A stretch of DNA of 64,000 bases from Mytilus edulis (lineage: Eukaryota > Mollusca > Bivalvia > Mytilida > Mytilidae): the NCBI RefSeq assembly GCF_963676685.1, contig NC_092354.1:38162193-38226192 (forward strand), written 5' to 3'. Each line of letters opens with the position of its first letter. The first letter of the stretch is position 1. The notes beneath the pieces were generated by a model. That model was not told where the DNA came from and ran no database searches. It worked only from the letters and a program-made list of their open reading frames with translations. Of the stretch, positions 1-12,357 are shown one piece after another. A program made the position numbers and the translations under genes.

Positions 1-2500
1 GTATTTCTTTCATTACCTCCCATATCACATCTAAATGATGTGACATATCTTGGATATTTCAGAACCTCTTTAGGTCAGTCATAGTCATAACATATTTCTG
101 CTTTCTTATGTCGGGATTAAGATTAATGATTGGAATTATTTTTCCACGTGCAACCTCGGGTGCCTCATGCATGAATAGCGGAGTGATATATATGACTATG
201 GCATTAACAATCTGCAATGGAGTAGTTTTGTCAATCCGCGTTCTTTTGATACAGTAATCAAGAAAGGTGTATTTCCTACCTTCTAAAATGTTCTTGCGCA
301 AAGAAGTCGACACATTGTCGAATTTTGGCAAATCCTCCGCACATTTAAACACCTTTGAAGTATATACTCGTATGTGGAAGGTTTGTTATGGTAATAGAAA
401 AATCAAGAAGTCAACATTATCTTTAGTACATTTTATTAGATTACTGGGTAATAGAGAAGGCAATATATTTTTTTTAACTGTAATCAGATTTTACATTATT
501 TGAATAGTAATGTTTCTATGTTCTCTTCAATCATATATTAATTTGAAAAATATATTGACTGTTGGTTGTTAGCAAGATCTTTCAGAATCACTTTTGTCCA
601 TGTGGTGTCATCTCTATGCTTGTGAGAAACGTTAGATTTGAAAACCATGCTAAAGAACTCTAGTTCGACAATTTAATAGGATGAATTTATACTGTACAAT
701 TTGCATAAAGTTAAGTGTCCATGTAATTTGATAGAAACTGCATTAACAGCATTCTCCAAATTGTTAATTTCCAAAACAATTTTGTGATTAGTTATTTTCG
801 CCGGCATATAAACCACTTTAAAGTTTGAACGATATGGCTGAATATCTTTATCGTCAAGTATGAATGCTTCTTCCAAATTGTTAGATATCCGAGTGCATGG
901 CTGTTCCATATTTGTGACAGCAAATTAGTTATGATAATACTTCGCTTCTATGTCAATCAGTGGAACCTATAGAAGCTGTAGAAATGGTCAATGTAGAGTA
1001 GAATATCTGCAATTCCTTCTTCTTAAAGATGTACAATTCTATCATTTTACATGTTTCTATTTTTTTTTAATTATGTTTAGGTTTTTTTATATGACATACA
1101 ATAAGTATGTATATTATAGATGTATTTGCAGATAGCTTTACATTACAATACATATATTTATTAGAAGAAGAAAAAAACATGTAAATTTAAGTTCTGATCA
1201 ATGGAGAAAGGCTTGCCTTAATTAATTTAATGTTCAGGAAACCATTCTTTCAGAATCTTTTGTTTTGTGACTACAAATATATCATCTAACCACTGAAGAC
1301 AAAAAGACATGGAGGCAAAAAAGGCTTTGAAATCAAAACTGTGTATGTGCCTTATGTGTACATGCGTCTGGCCATGTGAACACAAGAAGCTTCTTCGATG
1401 GTGTTTTATCTTGATATAGGCTTGCAGTTTGGTAGATGTCGTTCCATGCAATGTTGTACAAACAGCTTTTGGTATACTCTGATGATAACCTAGCACAGTA
1501 TCATTATATTTCATACACATTAAAAAATGTGTTAACAGGTGTGTGAATTTGCTAATATTGTTATTCACACATCTAATATTTATATGTACATGAGTTTTCC
1601 CACATGTGGCCCAAATATGGTAAATTGGGGAAAATTGATCTTGCCTATTCAATGACACATGTTAGCATCAAGTCTCGCTTATGATAAACATAGTTCCTTC
1701 GTCTGGGATTCTGAAAAAAAACACTTTTAATACACGTTTGTTATACCGATCCACTCTGTTTGGAAATGGTTATGTCGAATATATTCTGACGCAATCTGAC
1801 ACGCGTGCGAAAAAGGAAAAATAGCTATTGAAAACTATTTCCTAAATCAAAATTGCTGTTTTTTTCTAGCATACCATTTGAAATTGTATTACCCAAATGG
1901 ATCCATGAATTCGATGGTAATGCTATCTTTAGCCTAGTGTATGTCTATTACAATTCTTAGGTACCAAATTATTCAAACGCCACAATTACTTTCCCCTGAT
2001 TCCAATTTTCTCCAAACGCCACGATTAAACACAGACCAATCAATCATTTAAAGGATTTGTGTCTTTGGGTTAGTTGAAGCTGGCACCATTTTAAAAGGAG
2101 TTTTATTCGACTTTGCACCTTTGCGTATATTGTCTGAAAAGTTAATGTTACAAACAAATTTTCTGGTTGAACAATATGTTTCCCTTCATTGTGTATGTCT
2201 ATGACAGTCAGCATCAGTTACTACAGTATAGTTTATACTGACATAGAAATTAATTAATGAAAAAGGGTAAAACAAATTATGTCTGGAAGTCCTATAGAAA
2301 TATACATTTATGATTCTTTGCGAAATCATATGCGTAAACAATAATTATAACACCTTTTGAAAGTACACTAGCCAATTGATAAAGTATCATTTGAGGGGAC
2401 AGTTGGTGTTTGTTTTAACATTTTCTTTTGACTTTCTGTTAGTTTCTTTGAATGTCCGGGTTCTATAGGAAGTTATCTGGGAGATACAAGTTAAACATTT
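1..2500. other. No supported gene; short open frames only
   Basis: I see no recognisable gene here. Minus-strand open frames at 59-352 (97 codons), 673-909 (78 codons) and 1227-1658 (143 codons) lack any motif I know. They could be unrecognised exons, transposon debris or chance. The sequence is AT-rich, with no tandem repeats or terminal inverted repeats that I could see. Confidence 0.4.
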
Positions 2501-3016
2501 TCACTTATATCCCCATGTGTGGCAAGCAACATGTCTACTCCGTTTACCTTCTTTAACTCGTAGCTGCTGAGAGCTGGTTCTGTTTTTTTTAACCCTGTAA
2601 AAGAGCTCTCCTAACCCATACTTGTAACAAATACAAAGACATAATAAGAGTACAAATAACATACTCTTTAATTTCGATGTAAGTGTGCAAAGCCTTTGGA
2701 TGTTGACAAAAACACGTGTACAATTAAGACAAATAAGTTGATGATTCTTCAAGTTATCTGGGAAAATGTCTGGTGTCAGAGCTTCTAAATTTTCGGGTGA
2801 ATGGCGTTTTCTTGAATTTACTGATATTACCTCATTAGTCTCATTAATTTGTTTCTTTTTTGTTATATCATTAATTGCATCTTTGGAAGACTTCAAAAGC
2901 AAACTTTGAATTTCGTTTGAATTTTTTAGTTTGATCAGGAATGTTCGTCTCTGTTCAACAAAACTTGCATCCGTTACTTCTGAAGTTTTGCTAAAGGTGT
3001 AATAGCACCAAATCAT
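2501..3016 (-). CDS. Hypothetical open frame, 171 codons
   Basis: This minus-strand frame is open for 171 codons in AT-rich DNA. Its middle has a lysine/serine-rich stretch followed by a CX2C pair in LICLNCTRVF and then a basic segment, which loosely recalls zinc-binding N-terminal segments of mollusc hypothetical proteins. A hydrophobic stretch (MLFVLLLCLCICY) follows near residue 120. I do not recognise the family. It lies about 130 bases from a retrotransposon relic on the same strand, so it may itself be transposon-derived or chance. Confidence 0.2.
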   Translation of the reverse strand: MIWCYYTFSKTSEVTDASFVEQRRTFLIKLKNSNEIQSLLLKSSKDAINDITKKKQINETNEVISVNSRKRHSPENLEALTPDIFPDNLKNHQLICLNCTRVFVNIQRLCTLTSKLKSMLFVLLLCLCICYKYGLGELFYRVKKNRTSSQQLRVKEGKRSRHVACHTWGYK

Positions 3017-3145
3017 GGTACGTCACATCCGATTTTTTACGAAAATAAGTCGAACAAAAAGTTTTCCATTCACTGCTATGGCAGTGACAGACGTGACCAG
3101 TTTCCTTCACTATATAACTTTCTTGTTCGGAATGCCTCATATTAT

Positions 3146-3472
3146 TTACTGGTTAATAAATACACTCGAAAGTTGGTATTCATCCCGGTTGTCTGATTGT
3201 TTTTCGTCATCATCACAAGTCCGCCCAGATACGCAGTCTGCGTTATTGTGAAGTTTCCCTGGGTGGTATGTAATGTCAAAATCAAATGATTGTAATAATG
3301 TAACCAAACGTGCACATTTTCCAAAAGGTTCATTCAATGCCAATAGTCATTTCAATGTAAGGTGATCTACAAATGCTTCTCACCATATACTTTAGCTACG
3401 CACTCTTTTTCACTTATTCGGTATTTCTTCTCAGAAGCCGACAAAGAATTTTCTGCTTGCCGTTTACCTTCT
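3146..3472 (-). pseudogene. Ty3/gypsy-type retrotransposon RNase H relic
   Basis: Read on the minus strand, the upstream part gives a segment with SASEKKYRISEKEC, the conserved start of the RT-linked RNase H domain in Ty3/gypsy elements. After a stop and a frame change, 3146-3343 gives FDFDITYHPGKLHNNADCVSGR, matching the usual end of that domain (FxxxHxPGKxNxxADxLSR). The pieces are collinear but interrupted, so this is a dead fragment. I see no integrase, protease or LTR nearby. Confidence 0.75.
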
Positions 3473-4026
3473 AATTTTACATATGTATATGTATTTTGTG
3501 TACCTCAGTTGGCGTTTTCTATATAAAATAAGTACACAATATTTTGACTGTTGTTTTTTTAATTGCAAGCATTAAACTATTGACCGGTCATTAGTTTCCA
3601 ACTTTCGGCCTTACCTTGTCATTACTTTCACTTTCAAATTCTCACAGAATGTGTACGTTTTGATTATCAATCATGTCGTCTTCGTCGTTGACCTCACATT
3701 CTGTTTCAATTACATCAACTTATACTTGGATTATTTTGGATCAAACTAACACTACATTTTATTGAAACAAAATATACCGTTCAAGGCATGTAATTATATA
3801 AGGAAATATTTTCGATCTTTCACCATGATGTGCATAAGAGACACTCTGAACAATAAATTCCCAAACTCCAACAGCCGTAAAGTTTTCCAATGGAATTTCT
3901 GAAATTGATGGTGGCATTTTTGAAAGGCAGTTTTTGTCGAGCTTGCAACTTTTGTTGCAGAAAGCTCGACATAGGGATGGTGATCCGGCAGCGACGGCGG
4001 CGTTAGCTCACTTCTTTAAAGCTTTA
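3473..4026. other. No feature seen
   Basis: No coding or repeat signal was recognised in this AT-rich spacer between the gypsy relic and the MITE-like element. A 61-codon frame starting at 3934 runs into the MITE end and is not credible. Confidence 0.4.
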
Positions 4027-4867
4027 TACTGTGGATTCATTTTTATTCGTGGTATACCAATTATCGTGGGTTTCGTTGGTCACAGCGAACCACGAATTTA
4101 TGAATTCAACGAAGATTAATCCCGAGAAATGTGTATGGAGTCGGATGTTTATTTCCGGTTATGTTATGCAGTTCAAGTATAGTGTTGACTAGCGATAAAC
4201 ATTGTAACATAACACGTGTTTTTTATTGAAAGAAGATACAAATACTTTAATTAAATCAATAATAAATATATCGAATATCAGTGATAATTTACTTTCTAAA
4301 ATTGATTAACACTGTTCATGGAAAATTACTGCAAGTTGTTAATTACCGTGTCATAGTTTGGTTACTAGTGATTTAAAATCAATAGGATTAAGTACGGGGA
4401 TATTGCCCGTAGGTAATATTGTTTATGACAGGCACATTTATTTTCACACCTTATACTTATATGACTGTTTATTATATCGTGATTAAGGAAATGAGCTTTC
4501 AATCATAAAGTTTTGAATGCCTTATAGAATTCCGACAAGAATTTATAAATTGTAAAACAAACAAATAATTAGTTGTCTCTGTCCATTATTGTAATAGCAG
4601 TTATCAATGAACACTTTAACCTAGATTGACCAAGCGAGGATTTTGACAATTCAAAAATTTTTCAATGAATTCCTTCTTTTTTGTTTGTTTCATTATTGGC
4701 CAAACCAAGGAGGTTATATGATCTCCTAAATCAAAAAGAAATCCACGAATTACGTATCTGAATTTTTTTTTTGTAATCAGCGATCTACGAATTTACGTAT
4801 ACCACGAAACGTCTTTTTTCTCTATCCACGAAAATTGATACCCACGAAAATAAATGAATCCACAGTA
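4027..4867. mobile_element. MITE-like non-autonomous DNA element, about 840 bp
   Basis: The left end begins TACTGTGGATTCATTT and the right end is its inverted complement, AAATGAATCCACAGTA, with similarity continuing inward through phrases such as ATTCGTGG and ATACCA on both sides. The ends are consistent with a TA target duplication (TA-CTGTGG...CCACAG-TA). There is no transposase frame inside. This matches a type of element common in bivalves. The autonomous partner cannot be named. Confidence 0.75.
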
Positions 4868-4911
4868 TTTTAGAAGGTGGAAGACCTGGATGCTTAATAT
4901 TTTGTATATAG

Positions 4912-6035
4912 ATGCTTCATGTTACGAAGTTTTCGTCAGTCACATGTCCAATGTCCGTGACCTCATTTTCATGGTTCAGTGACCACTTGAAAAAAAAAGT
5001 TCAATTTTTTTGTAATGTTGAATTCTCTCTTATTATAGGTAATAGGATAACTATATTTGATATGTGTGTACCTTGCAAGGTCCTCATGTCTGTCGGACAG
5101 TTTTCACTTGACTTCGACCTCATTTCATGGATCAGTGAACAAGGTTAAGTTTTGGTGGTCAAGTGCCACACTCTTTACACGTTAAGAACCCTTGCAACAA
5201 CTCTTTGAGGGGTCCGTAGGTGGCCTGTTGCAAGGCAAAATTTCTGTCTCTATCCAATATACCCTCATTTTCCAGTGGCTGTCCGAATTTCCCCCGTCCA
5301 TCATCTAGATGGCCTCTATTACAACAACCTACCTATTGTATTTATTGTGAACTTGTTCTCGTCCTGAATATGCATGAAATATTTGCTACTGGACGTTAAG
5401 CAACCAACAATCAATCAATCAATCAAGTCCATATCTCAGATACTATAAGCATTAGGGCTAGTATATTCGGTGTATGGAAGGACTGTAAGGTGTACATGTC
5501 CAACTGGCAGGTGTCATCTGACCTTGACCTCATTTTCATCGTTCAGTGGTTATAGTTAAATTTTTGTGTTTTGGTCTTTTTTTATCATACTATTTGCAAT
5601 AGGTCTACTATATTTGTTGTATAGAATTATTGTAAGGTGTACATGTCTAGCGGGCAGATGTCATGTGACCCTGATCTCATTTTCATGGTTCAGTGGTCAA
5701 AGTTAAGTTTTTGAGTTTTGGGCTTTTTATCTAATACTATATGCCATAGGTCAACTATATTTGGTGTATGGAAATATTTTATGATCTTTATGTCAGTCGC
5801 GCAGGTTTTATTTGACCGTGACCTCATTTTCACGGTTCATTGCACAGTGTTAAGTTTTTGTGTTTTGATCTATTTTTCTTAAACTATAAGTAATGGGTCA
5901 ACTATAATTGTTGTATAGAAGCATTGTTAGCTGTACATGTCTGCCTGGTATGTTTCATCTGACCTTGACCTCATTTTCAAGGTTCATTGGTCTTTGTTTA
6001 GTTATCTTGGTTAATGTTAGGTTTATGGGACAGTT
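4912..6035. repeat. Degenerate tandem array, unit about 147 bp
   Basis: A unit containing TGACCTCATTTTCATGGTTC followed by an AGTTAAGTTTTTG-like phrase recurs with anchors near 4961, 5119, 5528, 5675, 5822 and 5969. The last three spacings are 147 bases. The 409-base gap between 5119 and 5528 equals one unit plus the SINE inserted at about 5155-5427. The copies differ by many substitutions. The 97-codon minus frame at 5955-6248 is an accident of the array. Confidence 0.8.
5155..5427 (+). mobile_element. SINE copy, 5'-truncated, with CAAT-type tail
   Basis: From the phrase GTGCCACACTCTTTACACG to the tail CAACCAACAATCAATCAATC this matches the longer copy at 16382-16803 almost base for base. 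The head present in that copy is missing here, so this one is 5'-truncated. It interrupts the 147-bp tandem array. Confidence 0.8.
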
Positions 6036-7609
6036 GTAATAAAGCTTAGCTTTATACCTAGGACTATCAACATAATATAAATGATTAGTATAGAAGGCGA
6101 GACATTTCAGCGTGTGCACTCTTGTTACAAATTTAGTAAAACGGTTGTGTAAGAATTTGTGAATGAAATCTGCATATGTCCTGTAGCCTTCCAGACTTTT
6201 TACGTTGTTTTCTGAATACATAAAGAAAAGCATTAGATTAAAATACAACCTTCAATGTAAACTATTTTTCAAGTACAATTATATTGCACTATTAAGCCTT
6301 CATATTTCATAAATTTAACATACACCCATGAAGTTGTATCTAATTTACAATAAAGATATTATAGTTAATGAAAATTATAGCCTTCATAATTTAGGCTGGT
6401 GTCATTCAGAAATTTAACCTTATTCTGAAGAAAAAGCACAATTTAATATAGTGGTTTAGCAACTGTTAATGAAAATAATGTTAAAGTTCACCTCACAATG
6501 AACATTTGTTCCAAGTTTACAGGAATTTTTGTTTGACATAAGAATTTTCACAACATATATATCAAGTTCAATCAGCGTAATTAACGGGGTGAACTAAAAC
6601 CGTATTATTGTTTATGCATCTTTTTATATCCAAAATCGCCATGGAGGTCGTGTAACATAACATTTTCTGGTCAGGCCGGGTACATCAAAATAACAGATAA
6701 TATAAATCAAATAATCCAATAATGTATTCTTGTTGTCAAAGAAATATACAAGTAAATTCACTAATCTATTATTTATTAAGAATCCATTCCAGGAAACTAT
6801 TTACATTATATATATAGTTTACAAAATGCATAGTTCAAATATTCATTGGCACGCTTATTTCACACGGTATCACAAATGGATTTAATTATAACGAAACGGG
6901 AGTCATGGTTACTTCTATCTTTTCAGATAATGCATTTGCAGTGTGTTGCAGACTAGAGAAAGATGGAGGAGGAATAGTTGAGGCCATACAGAGTTTGCGG
7001 TTACTTGCTGTACAAATGGGAGTATAATGTGGACCAACTTGTAAACCAAGATTTATTTGTACAGCCCGTCGACCTCATTTTATCCTTGCAATCCCTTTGT
7101 ACAAGTTAATCATGTTAGATCTGCATGTACATTTTGTATATTTTGCGCACTCTCTCGAAGCTGATGCCCACTTCTCTTCCATTGACAAGTTCCATTCAAG
7201 GATGCCATTACAATGTGGTGATACATTCTGATGCTCGTTACACCTTATTCCACATTTCTGTTTTTTTGTTTGCTACTTTTCTGTTGATGTATTTTCAGAT
7301 TTGGAGGTAAAACAATAATGAAAATCTTTAAGACTATATCTTACATCAATCTGTAGCAAATTTTGCATAGTTTTTTTTTAATTATGTAGTATCATGTGTA
7401 AAATTAGAATTATCTCTGTTTGAGACTGTATTTTTCAGAGAAATGTATGTAATGCCGTGATGCAGATATTGTTTTAAATAAGCAATTTGCAAGTATTTTA
7501 ACATTCGAATAATTAATTGGTATTTAAAAATAATTCAATGCGTTTCTTCAATTCAGTTTTGTCTTTTATAGTAGTGTCTTGGAAGGGCATTTCACCAATG
7601 GTGAGCTAA
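6036..7609. other. No gene seen
   Basis: AT-rich sequence with no credible coding frame. The 61-codon frame at 7125-7310 has no recognisable motif. I see no inverted or tandem repeat of note. Confidence 0.4.
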
Positions 7610-7870
7610 CCACGTAATAACCGTTTGCCATCTGATGCACCCATCTTTACTGCTGAAGCAGAAGCAATAATTTTGGCTTTGATAAATCCAAATTTATTCA
7701 CTGTGTTCTGATTCATTTTCAAGCTTACAAGCTATATAAAATACAAAAATTAAAAACCCAACAATACTCAAAATTTTATATGTAATGAGGAATTTAAAAA
7801 TTCTTCTGAAAGAAATAATATTTCTATGAGTTCCGAGTCATGTTATAAACTGTTTTAAACTGGAAACCAG
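7610..7870 (+). pseudogene. LINE RNase H fragment (I/Jockey-type)
   Basis: In frame-shifted pieces the + strand reads DAPIFTAEAEAIILAL, then SDSFSSLQAI with KNPTILKIL, then a phrase matching the WVPSHVG region of the copy at 30512 (the DNA has TTCCGAGTCATGTT in both). This order, with the E and D active-site positions of an RNase H fold, is the RNase H domain that ends ORF2 of I-clade and related LINEs. Stops and frameshifts show it is dead. Confidence 0.7.
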
Positions 7871-8019
7871 GTAGATAAAATGATTTTAAAGCCCAATGAT
7901 CAAATAAACACATATTATTCCTAGGTAATAAACTATCCAAGTGACACGATACACACATATCTAGAGATAAACATACTTAGAAGGTCTCACTAAAATTTAC
8001 TTACTAAAATTATACATAA

Positions 8020-8693
8020 CTAATAACCTTATCGTCTGCGAATCGAAATCTTAATATTTTCTGTTTTTGTCGTTTGGCTTCAAACCACTGCTTAATGTGT
8101 ATTTTTCTTAGTAGATTTACTTTGTACTTAGCCAGTGTGGTGTCATATTCTATCTTGATTTCATTAGCTAACAATTGCTAGAAATCACTTTCTGTCCCTT
8201 TACAAATATATGAATAGGCACGGCATGTATCTCCACAATGTCCTGTGTGACAGTCAATAATACAATCAGCTACATAACTTAGTCTATTTACAAGTTTATC
8301 TAATTTCCCAGCAGCCTCCTTGATTGCAAAGTTATATTCTGCAGTGCATCTGTTGATTAAATCCAAGGAAAATATCCTGTGAATCTTCTCACGGTTTGCT
8401 TTCGTCCTTCCGTCAAACATGAATTCACTAAAAGCTGCCTTATCAATGTTCCGCAATTGTGTTGACGCCAAGTGCCGTGGGTCCCGCAAGTTTTCTGATG
8501 TCAGGTTAACACTTTCACTATGTTTCTTGCTGAAACCTCTGTAGGCATGGCTATGCCCATCTGTTGTTAACTGCCCAATACCAAGAGGCTGTTCATCTTC
8601 TGCTAATTGGTCTGTCAGTAATTCACCATACAATTCCTCAATACCAATTGAGTTCCATGGTTTTAAGTTTGCAGAACAGTGGCCTTGGTGTCC
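8020..8693 (-). pseudogene. Mutator-like transposase domain relic
   Basis: The minus strand opens with PGHQGHCSANL, then GIGQLTTDGHSHAYRGF, DPRHLASTQLRNI, FMFDGRTKANREKIHRIFSLDL and a cysteine/histidine group (DCHTGHCGDTCRAYSYIC). These match, in order, the Mutator-like transposase domain common in bivalve and coral proteins. An in-frame TAG follows at about 8178, after which about 35 more residues stay in frame. The domain is incomplete at both ends. It directly abuts the polymerase relic at 8694, so one may have inserted beside the other. Confidence 0.7.
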
Positions 8694-8849
8694 CGGACGA
8701 ATTGCATTTTCTTTAAACTGATGTGCAACTCTGTATTTGGTAAAATCATGGAAAATTTAAGAAATAAGGTTGACATTAAACTAATTCACAACGAAGACTC
8801 GCTAAGGAGATATACTTGCAGACCATTATTTGAACGATTTCAAATTTTT
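8694..8849 (+). pseudogene. Polinton/Maverick-type DNA polymerase B relic, part 1
   Basis: The + strand encodes FFKLMCNSVFGKIMENLRNK, then VDIKLIHNE and a segment ending FERFQIF. FKLMxNSVFGKTMEN is a hallmark of the protein-primed family B polymerases of Polintons/Mavericks. The frame stops at the poly-T of the inserted LINE and resumes at 15712 after the 12-bp target duplication TTTCAAATTTTT. Polintons are virus-like elements integrated in genomes; this copy is broken and only described here. Confidence 0.75.
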
Positions 8850-8865
8850 TTTTTTTTTTTTTTTT

Positions 8866-9636
8866 AATAATTATTCAGTTTATTGCACTATTGGTTGTTA
8901 ACAAATACCCTAAAAGGTACAACTATCCCAGATAGGTTTATCCCTGTGTGTGAATTATCAAATGAACCAGGGGATTCACAAGATAAACTTATTATAAGTG
9001 GTTAATATATTATTACAATCTATATAGTTTACAAAAACTGCATAGCAATAAAATCCGGAAAACATACGTTCTCTCTGTTTACGTTTTTCTACTTATTTTA
9101 ATTGTATATCACGTGGTATAGATGTTTATTATGTATCTTGAACACGTGCGTTTTATTCATTCTTGTATGTTGGAATATTCTTAATTAATTTGGTAAGTTT
9201 TAAATTTAATGAAATAACTGTTTTGTATTCTTTAACGATTACTTGAATGCGCTACAGAATACTGAGAAACTTGATGCATTAGCCTATTATGAGTGTCAAA
9301 CATTGATGACATTCTGATAATATAAAGTTAACATGGTCAAAACATGGACATGATGGATAAAGAATGAGACTTTTTTTATACTTTGTATAAAGTATTGACA
9401 ATCGTTTCGTGTAAACAGAGAAACAGTATACATAAAACATAAATGAAAAACATATATTGCTCTGCAAGTACATGGAGTATAATGTCTTAACTTTCACATA
9501 AACAAACAGACACACACACATGTGCCTACACACAAACTTGGTCACAAAACTAGCACACACACACACACTCTCTGTCACACAACTACTCAATCATAAGTAC
9601 TTGTACGCCTCAGCTATTGAATTACATTGTTGTGAA
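8866..9636 (-). other. 3' UTR of LINE-1
   Basis: Non-coding sequence between the ORF2 stop and the poly-A. It has a short CA/TG microsatellite near 9500-9570; the 103-codon frame at 9279-9590 arises over that repeat and is not believed. Confidence 0.6.
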
Positions 9637-12357
9637 TTATATATATTTAAATGTTTCTTTCAAAAATTTACTACATTTTCTTTCTAAGAGTGTACTATTT
9701 TCATACCATTCTAAGAATTCTAATTTAAAAACCCTGTATACATCTATGTACTTGTGTTTTAACTCTGATGCATAATTGCTTTTGTAAACAGCAAATAAAA
9801 CAATTGTTAACAACACATTAATATCAAAATATGAACTGTCATGAATTTTGTATCCAAGTATTAAATTTTGCATTGATAAAATATGTGTACCTATTTTTAT
9901 TTTATCTAGTAATGACCCAACTTTAATCCAAAATTCTTGTAAAAATTCACACTCTTTGAAAAAATGATTATAATTGTCTACTTGGTGACATATATGACAT
10001 TGATTATCCTTCATTATTTTCCATTGATAAAGCAGTTGCTTACATGGCAATATATAATTGATCAATTTCCACCTAAACATTTTTAGTTTGTTATCAATTA
10101 ACTGGTGAAATGTAAAGTTTAATATATCATGTAATTGATTTGAGGAATTTAGATTGAATTTTTTTTTCCATTTTATGAAACCAATAGGTGTGTCACTCTC
10201 TATACCTTTGATATAATTATATATATCTTTAGGTTTTAATTTTTTAATGCAAATTGATTTGGCTTTGTTTTTTGTTTCTAAGTAAAGATTTCTATCTATT
10301 TGAACTTTAGTTGAAATTGATTGATTTGATTTTAACATGAGTTTCCATTCCTTTTTAATTGCAGATTTCAGTTTAGAAAGTTCTGCTATCCAGTTTGATT
10401 TTTCTTTCAATTTATTTAAGATTACTTTTTGGGAGATATTTCCTTGTTTATCTATGATATCATTAATAAAAAGAATGTCACTTTCTATCCAGTTTGGAAA
10501 AACAAGACTTTTACCATTTAATTTAATTGATTGATTACCCCAAATAAATTGCTGTCTTATACATTTGAAATTTAACCCCTTACTTATCTTTGAACTATTA
10601 TGTACTTTATACCAACTTTTTAAAATTTCAAAATAAAATTCTGGCATAATTTTTTTTAAATTTGGTATGTCATATATATTTTCAGGGTTCATGTTAAATA
10701 GAGCAAAGTTTGCTCCAAATTTGTTAAAGTAATATAAGGGTATAACCTTCCAATTTGAAAATTCTTCTGTTGTTAACCTTTTAACCCAAGATATATAGAT
10801 TGATGTTATATAACTATCTATATCAATCATTTTTAAACCTCCATCCTGATAATCATTACATAGAGTAAATCTCTTGATTTTCTCATTTTTGTTTTGCCAT
10901 ATATAGTTAAATATTAATTTTTTAAATTGTGTTAGAAAGTCTCTCGATAAATTAGTTACTGATGCTAAAAAGGTTACGTTTGGTATAATTAATGTTTTTA
11001 TTACTGTTATTCGTCCAATCATTGTAAGCTTTCTTTTCTTCCAATTTGAAATTGCTTTTTCTGACTTCCTCAAAATATTTTCTGTGTTTAATTTATGGCA
11101 TTCAATTTTATTAGTTCCAAAATATACACCTAAACTTTTAATGGGGCTTTTATTCCAACTAATGTTTTCATATTTATCTTTAGAATGTTTTAATTTACCT
11201 AGCCATATTCCTTCAGTTTTTGATTTATTAAGTTTTAGACCAGAAAGAGTTCCAAATTCTTCAATTAAATTTAATGCCAGGCTTATTTCTTGTTTTGATT
11301 TAAGAAAGAGAGTAGTATCATCTGCAAGTTGTGATATTTTAAGACTATGTGTTTTAGAATCAAGTTTGATTTGAAATCCTTTAATACCTGTATCTTGTCT
11401 TATTCTACATGCCAGAATCTCTACAGCTATAACAAAAATTATCGAACTCAAGGGACACCCTTGTCTAATACCACGAAAAATGCTATAGGTTTCAGAAATC
11501 CACCCATTATTTAGCATACAACCTTTGACACCATTATATAAAGTTTTAACCCATTTAATAAACGACTGCGGGAGACCAAATTTTAAAAGAGCTTCATACA
11601 TAAATGACCATTCTAACGAGTCAAAAGCTTTTGAAAAATCTATAAATAACAAAGCACCATCTATATTAAAAGTTTCAGAGTAGTCTATGATATCTTGAAT
11701 CTGTCGGATATTAAAACCAATGTACCTATTTTTTACATATCCATTCTGATCACTATTTATTATTTTTGATAAAACAGGTTTTAACCGTTGGGCTAAAGTA
11801 TAGGCTATTAATTTGGTGTCTACATTTAGTAAAGTTATAGGTCTATAATTGTCTAGGGATAGCGGGTCATTTTTTTTGTACAATAAAGATACTATTCCTA
11901 TTTTTTGTAATGTTGTTAATTCTTCTTTCTCGTAACACCTATTGAAAACTTCTACAGCTAGTTCTTTTATATTATCCCAGAATGTGCGATAGAATTCAAC
12001 ACTTAGACCATCTATACCTGGTGATTTGTTTAGTTTCATATTAAAAATGGCTTCTGTGCATTCTTCTATTGAGATGCTGCCGCCAAGAGAGCTTTTCTCG
12101 TCATCACTTAATTTATGATCTATTTTTGTTTCTTCAACATATTGCTTAATATTATTAACATCTGGATTTGTACTTTTATATAAATTTTCATAGTAACATT
12201 TTTCTAAATTTAAAATTTCTGATGGTTCTTTTATAATTTTGTCTTGCTTATCTTTCAATGCCGAAATATTTTTTTTTGTTTGTCTTGATTTTTCTAAACC
12301 TAAAAAGAATTTTGTGTTTTTTTCCCCTTCTTCTAACCATTTGACTCGAGATCTTAC
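9637..12357 (-). pseudogene. LINE-1 ORF2, reverse transcriptase half
   Basis: About 900 codons encode the RT of an L1/Tx1-type LINE. Numbering from the TTG at 12258, I see NKSPGIDGLSVEFY (78-90), NYRPITLLN (137-145), palm motif A FIDFSKAFD (205-213), GIRQGCPLSS (263-272) and the catalytic box LADD (311-314), where F or Y is more usual before ADD. A zinc-binding CHICHQVDNYNHFFKEC lies near residue 770. The frame is open upstream to about 12357, where a 2-base insertion separates it from the endonuclease half at 12354-13433. With that one lesion the element cannot make full ORF2. Confidence 0.88.

Noticed and set aside
1227..1658. 143-codon minus frame near the window start
   Set aside because: Histidine- and cysteine-rich by composition but with no ordered motif or splice context; kept only as a remark in the region entry.
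5955..6248. 97-codon frame at the end of the 147-bp array
   Set aside because: It crosses the repeat boundary and its content is partly satellite.
9279..9590. 103-codon minus frame in the LINE-1 3' UTR
   Set aside because: It runs over a CA microsatellite and has no motif; it lies after the ORF2 stop of the element.
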